A stretch of DNA of 64,000 nucleotides from Psoroptes ovis (GCA_002943765.1 PQWQ01000020.1:62001-126000), one strand, 5' to 3'; counted from the stretch's first letter, positions 22,723 through 35,998 are shown. Notes: generated by a model from the letters alone, not told the origin. Numbers and translations are program-made.

Positions 22723-25700
22723 ATTCGCCGCCCGACAACGATTTCAATTTTTAAAAGTCCCAAGTGAAATTAATGATATTTAATGATGGTAATGGCGTCG
22801 GTGGTGGCTGCTGCTTATAATCTGTCGTAATCATCTTGATTAATTCGGGGAACAATGAGAAAAATCTTGATTAAAATCAATGGTTGATTGGATGGATGAA
22901 TGTTTGGATTGACAAATTCTGTTCGACCAGGAAAATAATCAAATGAATCAAATTGATCATTTTGATTTGATCATTTTGCCCAAAAAACTGGCTTTCGTAA
23001 TTGAAGAAAAATCAAAATCTTAAGAATGAGAGACGAATTAAACTGTGAATTGATTTAAACCGAAAAATTATTAAAAGGAAATGAAATAATCAAAATCAAA
23101 AGCTTCAAAATAAGCTCAAATGAATGTATATAAATTGTATCTGTTGCTGTGTTGAACATGCTTTGAATTTGACAAATCTTCATGAATAATCAAACCCTTA
23201 TAATCATAAATAATAGTCTCACATATATGTGTGTTTGTGTATGCAGTGTATGTATTTGGTTTGTAGAAGCAAATGTAAGTCTCATGTTCTTCAAAACACA
23301 TTAACCATTAACAACTTGAACTTGCATTTCTTGTGTTGTTTTGAGATTTAAAATCAACCATTGATTGTTATGTGTGTTGTTATGATATGATTATCATTGA
23401 AATCACCGAAATCATTGAATATCAACGAATATCTTCACGATAATTTAACTCTTTTAATTTTCTTTTATTCAAAAAGAAAAGAATTATTCGAGATATTTAC
23501 TCAATTCAAGATTTATTCCAGATTCATTTGTTCAAATTCATTCATTATTTTTGAAATGATAATAATCTATTAATTATTTACATTTTACATATATTTACAA
23601 TTCATATCATTTCTTTTGTTTACTTGTGTATGATATAACCATTCAATATAAACTAATACATTGAAGAAAAATTCTTTGAATATGAAAAAAAAATATGCAA
23701 AAATTGAGCCAATAATAACAACAAATGATCAAAGAAAAAAAAATGAGAGCAATTCACTGCTTTGTTTGTTTGAAATTGATCATCATCATCATCATTAAAA
23801 TCATTAAAAAAAGAAACAACCCAAGATATTAACATTGATTCAATGAATTGAATCTAATGATTTGTAACATTTGAATTTCGGTGAATCTAACCGAGAAACA
23901 TAAAAATCCGTTTGATTTATCCATTACGAATCATTTCATTTCATTCAATCATTCAAAGACACACAGAAAATTTGCTTTTAGGTTTTTGATTTACCATTTG
24001 GTGTTGATCATTTCTTGTGATTTTCCTTTTTGAAATGTCAATGACAACCATTCAAATTCAGCTTTGTGCATGTAAAGCTTCATTATGAAGCTCTCGATTG
24101 TGTGTATAAGAAGAAGCAGGTATAAACCTTTAAAAAAAGCTTATTTTGTCTTATCATATTCAAGAAAAAAAAATATCAAAGTTGAATTTCAAGTTGAAAA
24201 GTAGTTTGTGGCATTATTCATTGTTGTATTATAATATCATCATCATCATCATTATCATTAACATTCAATCACAATTCATTTTGATTGTCGTCGTTGTTTG
24301 TTTGTATGTTTGTTGGTGTTTACCTTTGACATTTGTCATTTTTTTTACATTTCTTTTTGTTGAAGACATTTTTGACAAATGTACTCATTTTTTTTTCTTT
24401 AAGCCATATTGTTGAAGCCACCTTTATGAAAATTACCTTTGGCAAATAATAATCATCATCATAAATAACAATGAGTAAAGGGTGGAACAATAACGGACAA
24501 CAACAGCAAATTTCAATCAATTTTTGTGTTTTTTCAAATAATAATTTGTTCTTAATCCGCGTTATTTATTATGAAATTTTCAATACATTTTTCAATTCAA
24601 TCGAGTGATTGACAAATACACAAAGACATCAACAACATCAACAAACAGCAAAACGATCAATCAATCAAAATTACAACAAAAATCGAATCGATTTGAATCA
24701 ATCAAAAGTTTAATACGAAAAAATCCGATTCAATCCAATTCAATTCAATTGGATCAAATTGCAAAAGCATCAACGAAAATCCTATGAAAACAACACGAAA
24801 ATTCAACAACAACACTAATATGCAATTAACCTTCGTTTTTACAAATTGATTCACAAAACAAATTGTATCCAAATGTGAGTGCATATTTTGACGTCTTATT
24901 CAATATCGTAAATCATCGTATCGTATCAAACATTTTGAACATTGTTTCATTGTTTCAAAAAACGAAAAATTTATTGCGATTATCTGATTAGCTCATTGTT
25001 GTTTATGGCAAATTGAATTGATGGTAAGTGTTTTATTGAATTTTTTGCTCAAAGAAAATATTCAAAATTACAAAGTCTAAAATCACAAATTCTATCGGAC
25101 TCAGAGTCAATGAAACACTAATCGATGAGATAAATTGATTTATGACCAGTGGAACATGATCAACAATCAATTAATCAATCGATGATAATCGAAAACATTA
25201 ACATCATCAATGCTCTTAATGGTCTATGCTCGAGCATTATTTTCGTTTGTTTATTTGTTCAAATCTCGCATATTGCACACACGATTTGACCGAATTTTTT
25301 GAATTCGTTTGCTGTTTATTTCAATTAATTTACATTCCAAAGCAAAATTAATCATTCAAAAGAGAGCTTTTCCATTTCATTTCATTTCTGTGAAACAATT
25401 TAAAATAATTTTCCATCCACATTTGATTTAAAGCAATTTCCACTCATCCACATTTAATTTCATTCAATATTTACGTGTATTTCCAAATCGGTAAAACATG
25501 GAAATATACTCAAAGATTAACCATTTCGGAGAATTTTACCGATCCCAAATTATGAAAATATGTCCGTACAAGTGTGATGTATGCCCGTATGTTTGATGTA
25601 TGTTTGCATGGGATTTCGATGTAATTTGTTCTTCCTCAATTTGATTATTATCATCATCATCATCTTTAGCTTTATTTATTAATGAACAACAATATTTTCC

Positions 25701-26058
25701 CTGTTTTTTTCATGTATTTGATCATTAATAATCATTATTATAATGATTATGATGATGATGTTGATGATGTTGATGTTGATCATAATAATAAACAAAGAGT
25801 TTAATTAACAACTTATTTAATTTCATTTTGTGTTCGTTGTTGTACGATTGTTTATTTGTATGATTATTTAATAACATTTACGATTTTTGGATGCATCAAA
25901 AAATGAAATTAATCAAAAAAAACTTGATTAAAACAACAACAGCAATCAGCTGAACCTTTCTAAACAAATCGAGCTCAAATACAAATTGAAATTAATTAAA
26001 TATTCATCGAAATTTCAATTCATTTATGATAAGAGAGTGAGAAGAAGCATTGATTTAA

Positions 26059-26209
26059 CCCGTTAGCATTCGAAGCAGTTACAGCGCAAGCAAGCCAGCA
26101 GCTCGACAATTTTCCACACTCTTGGTAAAATGGTGACTGAGGGGCGCCTATCGAGTTGAGCTGCATTACATCTTATGGTGAGTGATGCTCACCGCTCGAG
26201 TTTTAAGGG
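26059..26209. mobile_element. piggyBac-like MITE with TTAA flanks
   Basis: A 151-bp non-coding element bounded by TTAA on both sides (26055-26058 and 26210-26213), beginning CCC and ending GGG. This is the target duplication and terminal pattern of piggyBac elements. Terminal repeats are imperfect (left CCCGTTAGCATTCGAAGC, right end read inward CCCTTAAAACTCGAGCGG). The interior is more GC-rich than its surroundings and has no open frame. Movement would depend on a transposase elsewhere. Confidence 0.6.
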
Positions 26210-27666
26210 TTAATATCCATACATTCATTTATGATTTTTAACAATAATTGAAATTATCATATTTGTTAATTTCAAAACAATCAAACATCTTTGCCGTGTT
26301 ATCTTAGATATCTTTTATCGTTCGTTCATTTATTCATATGTTCATCATTAATCATAATCAACAGTATCGTATCATAATGATTATTATCATTATTAATAAT
26401 AATGATTTTACCGATCCAAAATCATTAAATTTTCATACCTGTTGCATGCATGTATTGTTGTTGCTGTTGTTGATGTTCTTGGGTTGATTCGGCTTGATTT
26501 TATTCGAAAAAAATTGGGAAAATCTCTTCATATCATCAGATTTCTATTCGTCTAAATCTTAACCTCGTTTATATTGTCGGTGATCCTCAGTTTTTCTCTT
26601 CAATCAAATCTCACCATCTCTCATCATTGGAAAACTCTTTGCCTCTTTGTTCACATTCGTAAAGATTGACATGAAGATTTGTGACTCTTTCGGTTGATGT
26701 TACACACAAATTCATTTTTTGCTATAAAATATATTTCTATTGGATATATGTGAAATGAATTTTCTGAATTTGAAAAAATTCAATTTTGATTTTTCGGTTT
26801 GATTTTAAGCACTGCTTAGCTGCTGTGTGTGAACATCATCGTAGCAATTTTTATTTACATTTCTTCAAAGTCTAAGACATTTTCTCTTAAGATTTCTTTT
26901 AATTTTTGCAAAATTCAACCTAAGAATAACAGTGATAATGATGATGATCGACATCATTTACCATCATCATCAAATGTATGGCCATACATTAATTCCAGTC
27001 ATTTCAAATTGATTCATATTCATTTGAATTCAAATTCATAGTTCAAATCTTGGTGACAAAAATGACACTTTTGAAAATTAAAGAAAATCGTGCATCAATA
27101 ATAATCAATGGCAAATCTAATGTGTGTTTATAATGAAGCCCAATGTTTTCAATGATATCTTCGGCTTTGAGTCAATGTTTTCAATGATATCTTCTGTTGT
27201 TGATATTATGGATTATTTAAAGCGCCTTTGAAAAATATAGATTATCATTAATATCAATGGTGTTGTTGGTGTTGATATTAAGTCATTACACTGTGAAAAC
27301 TGAGAAAAATTTCTAATACATGTGATAATGTTCATTTGCATTTCGATTCATTTGAATTCATTCATTCATTTTCCATTAATATCAACGATTTAAATGTGTG
27401 TGTGTGTGTTTGTTATTGTTTATTTAAAGCAATGACTTTCTTTGATTCATTCATTCATTCGTTCATTTGTTTTTCTTCGGAATCATTAAAATAAACATAA
27501 ACTCAACGAACGAACGAACGAATCAAGAAAAAACTGTGACATAAAACAGAACGAATATGAGAATAATGCTAAGACCATAAGACATAAATATAAAATGAAA
27601 ATAATCTAAAAATTATTTCAAGCCAAATGTCGCTTGTTTAATGAATGTGTTTGTTTATGAAATGAA

Positions 27667-27704
27667 ATGAATGAATGTATGAATGAATGAATGAATGAAT
27701 GAAA
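27667..27704. repeat. (AATG)n tetranucleotide repeat
   Basis: Near-perfect AATG units. The same motif or its complement CATT recurs throughout the non-coding DNA (for example 41409-41430 and 43555-43574). Confidence 0.85.
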
Positions 27705-28654
27705 GACTTGTGAATGATTATTGAATTAATTGTAAATTTGTCGTATATTCAATCCAATAACAACAACAACAATCTATGATAATCAACAACATAATCATTT
27801 ATTATGTCATCAAACATTTGTGTTTTTTGAAATTCATTTGTTTGTTTTTCGTTTGTGTGTTGTGCCTTTGTGAAAATTTTTACTGAATCAAATCTTTGAA
27901 TTTTTAAAGAGTAAAAAATCAAATCAAATCAGCGATTCAAAATCAGAATTCATCGATTCAATTATCTTATCAATTAATCTATCGATTAATCAATCAATTG
28001 ATCAATCAATCAATTAGATTAGATTAAATTAAATTATCAAATTGACACAATTTTTGTAGCCATTTATTTATGGTAAGTTTCATTGAAAAACTTGAATCTT
28101 TGAATTATCAATTCAAAAAGTTGTTGAAAATTTCATTATTATCATTCGATTTAGATCGATTAAAATGAAAATTAAAAATAAATGAATTCATAATTTTATT
28201 TTGTATAATATCGATAAATGTTCGATTGAGTCAAAACAATCGAATTTGATTGTTTTTGATTGAAAACTTTGAATTTTCAGATGCATTGAAAATGTGTTTT
28301 AATCAATTTTGAATCAAAATCTTTTGAAAATTAAAATTCCAATGAAAATGAATGAAAAAATCTATTTTTGTCATTTTTATCTCCGTTTCTTCAATTCACC
28401 TAATTATCATTCATAGATCTTATTCAATTTGTAGAACAATTAAATTTAATGACGATTTTTAAAACGAAAATACAAAATGAACATTTAAATTTGAAATTTT
28501 TATTACGATTTTTTCATGAAAATGAATTTAAATGATTCAAATGATTTTCATTCTAATAATTCAATTCAATTCAATTTAATTCAAAAAACAATGATAATAA
28601 TGCTGCTCAATGGATGTATATTTTAATATTTATTCTTCAAATGAAAATAAAATA

Positions 28655-28734
28655 TTAGATTGTCCGGAAAGTTCTTGCCAATTTTCCAATTATTTTCTAC
28701 AATATAACCGGCGAAAACTTTCCGGACAACCTAA
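28655..28734. mobile_element. 80-bp mariner-type foldback MITE, copy 1
   Basis: Starts TTAGATTGTCCGGAAAGTTC and ends with the complementary arm GGACAACCTAA, flanked by TA on both sides. The arms are roughly 30 bp and the whole element can fold into a hairpin. No coding capacity. The ends resemble mariner-family terminal repeats. Confidence 0.85.
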
Positions 28735-28939
28735 TATTACCAAATAGCTTCATTGAATTAGAACTAGAGACAGAAAACAATTGATATGATGATGGTTGTT
28801 GTTGTCGTTGTTTATTTATTTTAGGTCTTTGTATATTTGTATTTTAAACAATTTTAAAATGGTGTATTCAAAGGCAAATCGGTGATTTAATTTTTTTGAA
28901 TTTTTAAATTTGAAAAATTTTGACTGATCATGTGCCGCT

Positions 28940-28987
28940 GACGTAGTTGTTTGCATTGTTTTTCAATGTAAATATTAAACGCCCGGC
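28940..28987. repeat. Degenerate GACGTA / CCGGC module
   Basis: GCTGACGTAGTTGT at 28938, with CCGGC at 28983 followed by ACTCAGCAGTA. This is an eroded copy of the module seen intact around 61.6 kb. Confidence 0.55.
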
Positions 28988-30280
28988 ACTCAGCAGTAGA
29001 AATGGAAATTTTTCAAAAACACTTCAAGTTGAATTTTTTCAAAAGATTTTTCCAAATTATTTTTTATTGCTTCGAGAAATGAAATGAAATGAAAAAACAT
29101 TCAGACAAAAATTTATTCAATGTTGTCTATGCATTTGTGTGCGTCTCATGATCATTCATTTCAATTTTGACGAATCATTGAATGAATGCTCCAAAATAAA
29201 CTTGAGTTCATTCATTTTCAACACAATCAAAGAAATCTGGTCAAATTTATAGCCAGTCATTTTCTATTAATAACATTTTGATTGGTCGATTGGTTGATCG
29301 GTCAGTCAGTCGATTGATTGGTTCAAATGATGGTCAAAAATCAATCATTCCATCAATTGATCAATGAGTACAACCAGTGTAAAGATGAATGCATCTCAAT
29401 AGTATTATTATTATTGAATGATCTACAAGTGAATCAATGAAAATCTGGTCAATAGACTCTCAATAATAGCCTAATAGACAAGTGGTACACATCCACCAGC
29501 AGCAGCAGCTTCTTAATTCACATCTTGTTTTCAATTGAATACAATTTGAATTGAATATAATTCGTATATTTTTCCTTATTTTCCAATATAAATGTTCGAT
29601 CAGCTCTTTTATCTCTTTTAAATCATTCATTGATTCATTCGTTCATTCATTGATTCATTTATTTTGTATTTTGTATGTAATTTCAAATAAAGTAAGTATG
29701 TGATTCAAGTTTTACAGTGAAAAATGAAATGAATTAAAAAAAACTATGATAATCATCAATCAAATTGATTTATTTTGTTTCATTTTATTTCATTTGATTT
29801 TATTTGGTATTTTTTTTTTTGAATGAAAATTATTCATTATTTTCATTTCTTCAATAATAATCGTGAGCGAGCCAGCCAGTCAGCCAAAGTTAGTCAAAGT
29901 TAAAATGTAATTTTCTTCTGCTGCTGCTCATTTTCGGGTTCATATTTCGATTTTCACCCAAATTTTATTATTTTGTTGAAGTTTTACAAAGAGATAATTT
30001 CGATCATCATCCATTCATTCATACATCCATCCATCCAGTTATTCATTTCATTCATTCATTCATTCAATCAATCAAATAATCAATCAAGAAGTTATCATTT
30101 GAAACTAAATTAAAAATTTTCATTTTTTTTCTCATTTTCTCAGTCAGTCACTTCATAGAAATTTGTCTGAAATTCGTTTTTCGATTCAACCACCACCAAC
30201 AACCACCACCAACGCATATATTGGAACTGCTTTGAATTGAAACTGTTTGAAAAAAGCTCAATTGAATTCATTTAATCAAA

Positions 30281-33200
30281 ATGGATACAATCAATCCAGC
30301 ATCAGCAGCAGCCGCAGCAGCAACAACCATCGATCGAGATGTCGGTTGTAATGCATTCGGTGGCCTATTTCAACATATTATCATTGATTTACGGGTATGT
30401 TTATTTGTTTATTTATTTATTTGTTTTTTATTTTTCATCCGAAAATTGATTGATTATCTTTGTTGTTTCAAACATTAATTTGATGAATTATCCGAAATGA
30501 TTATTTCACTGAGTGTATTCTCATGTGTAGCCCCTAAACCAAGCCAAACTCTACTCAAACACGAATAATATTTCATATTTCTCAAAGTTTTTTTTTTCAA
30601 AAATAACTTTGAAAAATTTTTTTGTTTTTCCATAGATTTTCACATATGAAATATATGTATGTGAAAAGTTGATAAAAATAAATTCAAATAAATCAAATAA
30701 ATCATCGTTGAATCTAAGAAGATAATCAAATTTCTTTCGGGAGTAAAAATTTGAGTATTTTGAAAGTTTATTTTAGAAATTTTTTTTAAAAGAAATCTTT
30801 AGATTTTCGGCTGAATCAGATTAATGAATTTTGAAAATGCAGTGTGTAGTAATGTTGTTGCATAATATCTTCGTTAATATTTGAAAAATTTTGAAAAATT
30901 TTTCTCAGAAAAATTTGCCCCCACCGCCATAGACATATCCCATAGACAGTTGTCTTGATATTTTTCAAAGTTTATTTTTATTTTTTTGAAGCATTATGAA
31001 GCATTATTCAGTCATAGATTGTGTGAACAATATATATTTTACGAGATTTTCCAAGATTTTCCAAAAAAATAACTCGAAAATTCACAATGGAAATTGAATT
31101 AATGAATGAATGTATGAACGAATGAAATAATGATAAAATTTCCATTCGAAAATAACTTGAAAATCCCGTTGAAATCCAATCCAAAATATATACCGTTTCT
31201 TATTCATTTTTTGTGTGTTTGAAATGAAATATATAATTCAGATCATCCGAAATCCATTCTTGAAAATGATGGATTGGATTTAGTTGAATTGAATTGAGTA
31301 AATGATTCAAAGTGGATGTGGATGGTAGATGAATGCTGGATGAATGGAAAGTGAAACATCCCAAAGAAAAATGAAAAAGATGACCAGGCCTTTATTGAAT
31401 TTTCAAAATGATTTTTGAATGAAAATTTCAGAAATTTCTTCAATTCAATTCATCATTATTATTCAATTTGAAAAAAAAATTGAATCAAATAAAACACCAA
31501 GCCGATTCATTACTATTTTTATCCATTTATTATGATGATGATACATTTGAATGCATCAGAAAGCCATGATATGATAATGGTTTATCGGTGTTGTCTTTAA
31601 CGCTGAAAGTTTTTGAAAACATTTCACAAAATACATTGAAGAATGGATTCATTTCAAACAACATTTGATAAGTTATAATTATTCAATTCAATACATTATT
31701 TTTTGGCTATTTCTTATCATTATTATCATCATTTAAGAATGATAAACAATGTAATGATTAGTTTTCTTTGATGGGGAAATATTTAAAAAAAAATTTTAAA
31801 CAATTTTGAACTTTATCGCCACTGAAAAATATATGTATTTAATGATTGATAGATCATTAAATATGATGAATTCTCGATTGATGATGATGATGATGATGAT
31901 AGTGAATGAATGAATGAATGATAATAATAATGAAAATAATGACAAGTAATAATAATAATATAACGAGCAATGAATCATAATGGATATGATATTGAAGACA
32001 TTTTAAATATTTTAAATGAAAAATTTTTTTTCTAAGAAAATTTTCTTTAAGAAAAATGATATTTCCTCATTCATTCATTTCTTTTCCCCTGTTTCCCCGA
32101 AAATATGTGTTCATTCATTTATTATCATTGTTATTATTATTATTTATTTATTATTTATTTGAACATTATTAACATTCTTTAAATTTTTTTAAATTTGTAG
32201 AATGGTGCCAACAATTGGGATGATTTACTGTTGAAAGCGAATAAATTTCATTTACAATTAAAGTAAGTCTTATATTGCTACTGTTGTTAGTTAGTTATCG
32301 TTAGTTTATGTCAAATTATTATATAATATTTGTGTGTGATTGTATTATGATAATATTTATTTATTTATTTATTTCAAATTTCTTATATTTCTCATATATC
32401 TTTCCTCATTCTTTTACTAATTTAGATCAACCATAAGCTCATCGACAGCATTTTTGGATGCATTTCAAAAGATTGCCGATATGGCTACGACAACACGAGG
32501 TATTTTCCATTTTTTTAAATTTTATTTTAATTTTGTTTGTTTTAATAATATTAATTAAAACATCCCAACTCTACATATGAAAAAAAAACATATTTAGGTG
32601 GAACCAAAGAAATTGGTAGTGCATTAACACGCTTATGTTTACGTAATCGTTCAGTTGAAGCAAAGCTAAAATCACTTACTAGTTCATTATTCGATAGTTT
32701 CATATCACCATTACAAGATCGTGTTGATGAATGGAAAAAAATTATTGCACAAATCGATAAAGAACATGCAAAAGAAATAAAAAGATTAAAACAATATCGT
32801 AAAAAATATTCATCAGAAATACGAAATAATGGTATTATTAATGGCAATAGCAGCAATAACAATGGACCATCATTAACATTTTCAAATAATACGTTTCGTA
32901 TTAGAAAAAATGTTAATAACAATAATAATAATAATAATAATCCTAACAATCAAAATCAAAATAATCAAATTTCACACAAACGTATCGGTTCATTGTATGA
33001 TGTTGATAAAATAATAATGGAAACAATCGATAATTGTACTAGTTTTACTAATCAAAATCATAATAATAATAATAAGGAAAAATATTTTATGTTAGAAGAA
33101 GTTGAAAGAAATTATGTTAGACGTGCATTGATCGAAGAACGTATTCATTATTGTCAATTTTTTAATCATTTACGGCCAGTAATTGAAGAAGAAATATCAA

Positions 33201-34836
33201 TGCTACAAGAGATTGTTCATTTAGAAGATATATTATCAACATTGGTCAATTTGACTAATGATCCTCAAACATTACCAAAAGCAAGTGAAAGCTTTCTTCA
33301 TAATTTACAATCTACAAATGATATGAAATTGATTGTAAAAAATTCGGTCAACGATAATAATAATCATTCATTCATTAATAATAATAATAATGATCAAAGA
33401 AATGATAATAATGATTATCATTCATCACCATCATCATTGAATCATCATTCAAGAAAATCATCGATATCATCGATGGATAGTTTAAATACATTATCAACTG
33501 ATTGTGTTTCGATTCGTAATGTTAAATCATTATCACAGCCAAACATTTTGCCTGGCTTTAGGCCTAAAAGTATTGCTTCACAAGATTCTGGTTTTTTGTC
33601 ACATGATTATAACATACCAAATATTGGTCGATTAGTCATTTATAATGGGCTAAATAAAATAAACAAAGATCTTAATGTAAGTTCTTATTTGTGTTTCATT
33701 TGATTTGATTTTCTTAATTGACTTATTTTTCTGCTCCATAGAACACAATGAATATTGATAATAACAATAAAGATATTTGTATGATGAATAATAATAATAT
33801 TACCAATAAACAATCATCAATAATATGTTCAACGACAATGATCGATGATAATGATACAATTGATACAATCAAAGAAAATATTGAATATGCAACCAGTGTA
33901 CCATTATATGAACAAAATATTGACAATAATAACCACAAAATAATGATGCATAATTCACCAATATATGTAAATATCACTGCAAATCATAATCATAATCATA
34001 ATCATCAACAATCATCATATAGTATACCATCAGAAGGTTCATTAACACCGACTAACAATACAAACAATAGTGATAATATTAATGATCATTGTAATAATTG
34101 TGGTGATAATAATTATAGTCAATATTATAGTACAGCCCAGATTATTAGCAACAATAATGATCGATCGACGAAAATCTATCAAAAACCTAAACCGATACCA
34201 CCGAAACCACCGAAAAGACATAGTTCAAAATTATCAACAAATCATCATTCAATACATTATATGAAACCAGAATTATTGAATAAAAGATCTACATTAATAT
34301 TTGTAAATAATAACACAAATAACACCAATAATAATGATGAAAATACATCATTATCGGCTCCGACAACACCATCCGATTTTCCACCACCACCACCTGAAGC
34401 ATATTTACGTCCATCATTGATCGGTAATGATCAACAACAGCAACATAATAATTGTTATCGTTATTCAATACCGAACCCGAGACAATTAATTTATTGTAAT
34501 AATAAAGAATGTTTAAAAGATTTACATCAAAAATCATCGAATACGATTGCAATTGATTCGAATGCGATGACATCGTCAACAGCAGCGACTCCGGCAGTAG
34601 CATTGTATCATAGTAAATCAATGAATGGTGGTATCAACAGCATTTACGAGCCAACTACATATCATTTGATTGATGATTCGAATCAACAATTGACCACGAC
34701 GACGACGTCGACAACAACGATAATGAATGGACAGCAAAAATATTTAATTGAAAATCATAATAACAATAATATTCAACATAAACATCATTGTGAATATCAT
34801 TATCAAAGTTCAATTAATCTATCAAACCATTATTGA
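30281..34836 (+). CDS. MIM: MTSS1/MIM-like I-BAR (IMD) protein
   Basis: Membrane-curving actin regulator of the missing-in-metastasis family. Five exons, 30281-30394, 32201-32262, 32426-32499, 32598-33676 and 33742-34836, join in frame to 807 residues. The IMD domain (about residues 20-320) is clear: AFGGLFQHIIIDLR, STAFLDAFQKIADMATTTR, GGTKEIGSALTRLCLRNRSVEAKL and VRRALIEERIHYCQFFNHLRPVIEEEISML. An Asn-rich insert interrupts the helical bundle near residue 180. Downstream are SRKSSISSMDSL and SIASQDSGFLSHD, both conserved in vertebrate MTSS1. A polyproline SH3-type site (KPKPIPPKPPKR, about residue 590) and FPPPPPEAYLRP follow. No C-terminal WH2 actin-binding motif is visible before the stop. 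Intron 1 is 1.8 kb, the longest intron seen. Confidence 0.94.
30395..32200 (+). other. Long first intron of MTSS1
   Basis: 1.8 kb, against 60-170 bp for the other introns of this gene. AT-rich with AATG repeats and T-runs. I see no nested gene; the length suggests room for regulatory sequence. Confidence 0.7.
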
Positions 34837-35314
34837 ACCATTGATTGATTGATTGATTGATCAAATCATTTCATGCTTCAAAACGAAAAAGACAATTTTG
34901 ACCTATCAACCTATTCATATATAAAGTTGTCCGAAAAGTTCATTTCGATTAATCAATAGAGTTGCTAATGAAAATCGGCCATAACTTTACGGACAACCTA
35001 TTCAATATATTCATGTTCAAAATTGAAAATTATTTTGTTCACTAGTCACATTCAAAAATTGAAAATTTATGAAAAAAAATGAATTTTAAATTTTAAAATT
35101 TGTTTATGATTGAACTTTTTTGTTTATTTGTTTGTTTCGAATTTGAAATAAAATGATTTTAAATTAAATAAAAATTTTCAGTAAAATAAATGAATGATAT
35201 TTAAATTGATTTTGTTTATTCAAATTTTCAATTTTCATTAATTTTTTGATTGACATTTGACTTTGAATTTTTGTTTTTATTCCTTGTTGATGTATATTTC
35301 AATGCTAATTTCAT
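34837..35314. other. Convergent 3' interval, MTSS1 / MARVEL gene
   Basis: About 480 bp between converging stops. It contains a diverged mariner-type MITE (34922-35000) that probably falls in the MTSS1 3' UTR, and an AATAAA at about 35147. Confidence 0.6.
34922..35000. mobile_element. 80-bp mariner-type foldback MITE, copy 2 (diverged)
   Basis: Left arm AAAGTTGTCCGAAAAGTTC and right arm GGACAACCTA, with an AT-rich centre. Same family as 28655-28734 but with decayed outer ends. It lies about 85 bp past the MTSS1 stop codon. Confidence 0.75.
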
Positions 35315-35998
35315 CTATGCCGACATTGTCAGCGTTCCGCTACGAAACCAATTGTATGATATTTTCAATGAATATGAAAATGCAATCATGGCAAGAAATC
35401 CAAGAATCTGTACGGGGAGAAAATGAAACAAAAGGGTTATTGAGCATTGATCATGAATTAATTAATAAAGATTGATACATACACCAGCAATAATATATGC
35501 AACTTTTGGTTCATGTTCACAATTGGCAAATATTATGAAAAATGATGCCAACAACCATAGAATTAATGCAACAACTTCATTCGCCATTAACTGTTTTTAC
35601 GAAATGTTGAAAAATATTGAAAATTTCTTATTGAAATAATTGAATTAACATTACCGTCAATGGAAGATTAATATAACGTTCTAATTGTCGATAAAAACGA
35701 GTGATGAATATAATAATGACTAATATTGAAAATATTAAACAATATGATGCGATGAATACATAAAAATTGACGCTACGTAAAAATTTACAACGAGGTATTT
35801 CGATTACAATTAAACTTAATAATGATATTACCTGTTTTTTGAGTTTTGATTAGAATGAAAATGAAAATAATCAAAATGAGACAATTCCGATTCAAAACAA
35901 TTACATACAAATTGACAAATTCTGACCAAACCAAGCTTGGTCGAAATGAATTCAGTATCAAAAAATGGTTCCTCGGTCGTGTAAGTGATTTCGGCCAT
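35315..35998 (-). CDS. MARVEL-domain four-span membrane protein (CMTM-like)
   Basis: Small tetraspanning membrane protein; family members act in vesicle traffic and membrane apposition. The gene has four short exons, 35909-35998, 35655-35831, 35483-35590 and 35315-35407. All are phase 0 with GT-AG introns and together give 155 residues. The N-terminus MAEITYTTEEPFFDTEFIST leads into TM1 (LGLVRICQFVISLLSLIVIE). TM2 is FYVFIASYCLIFSILVIIIF, TM3 is VVALILWLLASFFIIFA and TM4 begins ILGFLAMIAFSYSL. Topology and the FD..F.(S/T)..LG..R..Q entry match MARVEL/CKLF-like proteins. The ATG is the first in frame. Reading through the last donor gives a truncated 131-residue form without TM4. Specific orthology is unresolved. 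Confidence 0.8.

Larger units (their letters stand above)
22103..30280. other. 8.2-kb non-coding region upstream of MTSS1
   Basis: No protein-coding gene found. Contents seen: a (CAT)n microsatellite at 22549-22597, one GACGTA palindrome with a GCCGGC box at 22675-22722, a piggyBac-like MITE at 26059-26209, an (AATG)n stretch at 27667-27704, a mariner-type MITE at 28655-28734 and a degenerate GACGTA/CCGGC module at 28940-28987. Two places, 25023 and 28073, end in ATGGTAAGT and could be donors of upstream untranslated exons of MTSS1. Confidence 0.6.

Noticed and set aside
32551..32949. 132-codon minus-strand frame over the MTSS1 IMD exon
   Set aside because: Shadow of the well-supported plus-strand IMD coding exon; its leucine run is antisense of AAT repeats.
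35462..35590. Shorter ending of the MARVEL gene by reading through the last donor
   Set aside because: Splicing at GGT|GTATGT to the exon at 35315-35407 restores a fourth membrane span, so the four-exon model is preferred; the read-through form is noted only as a possible isoform.
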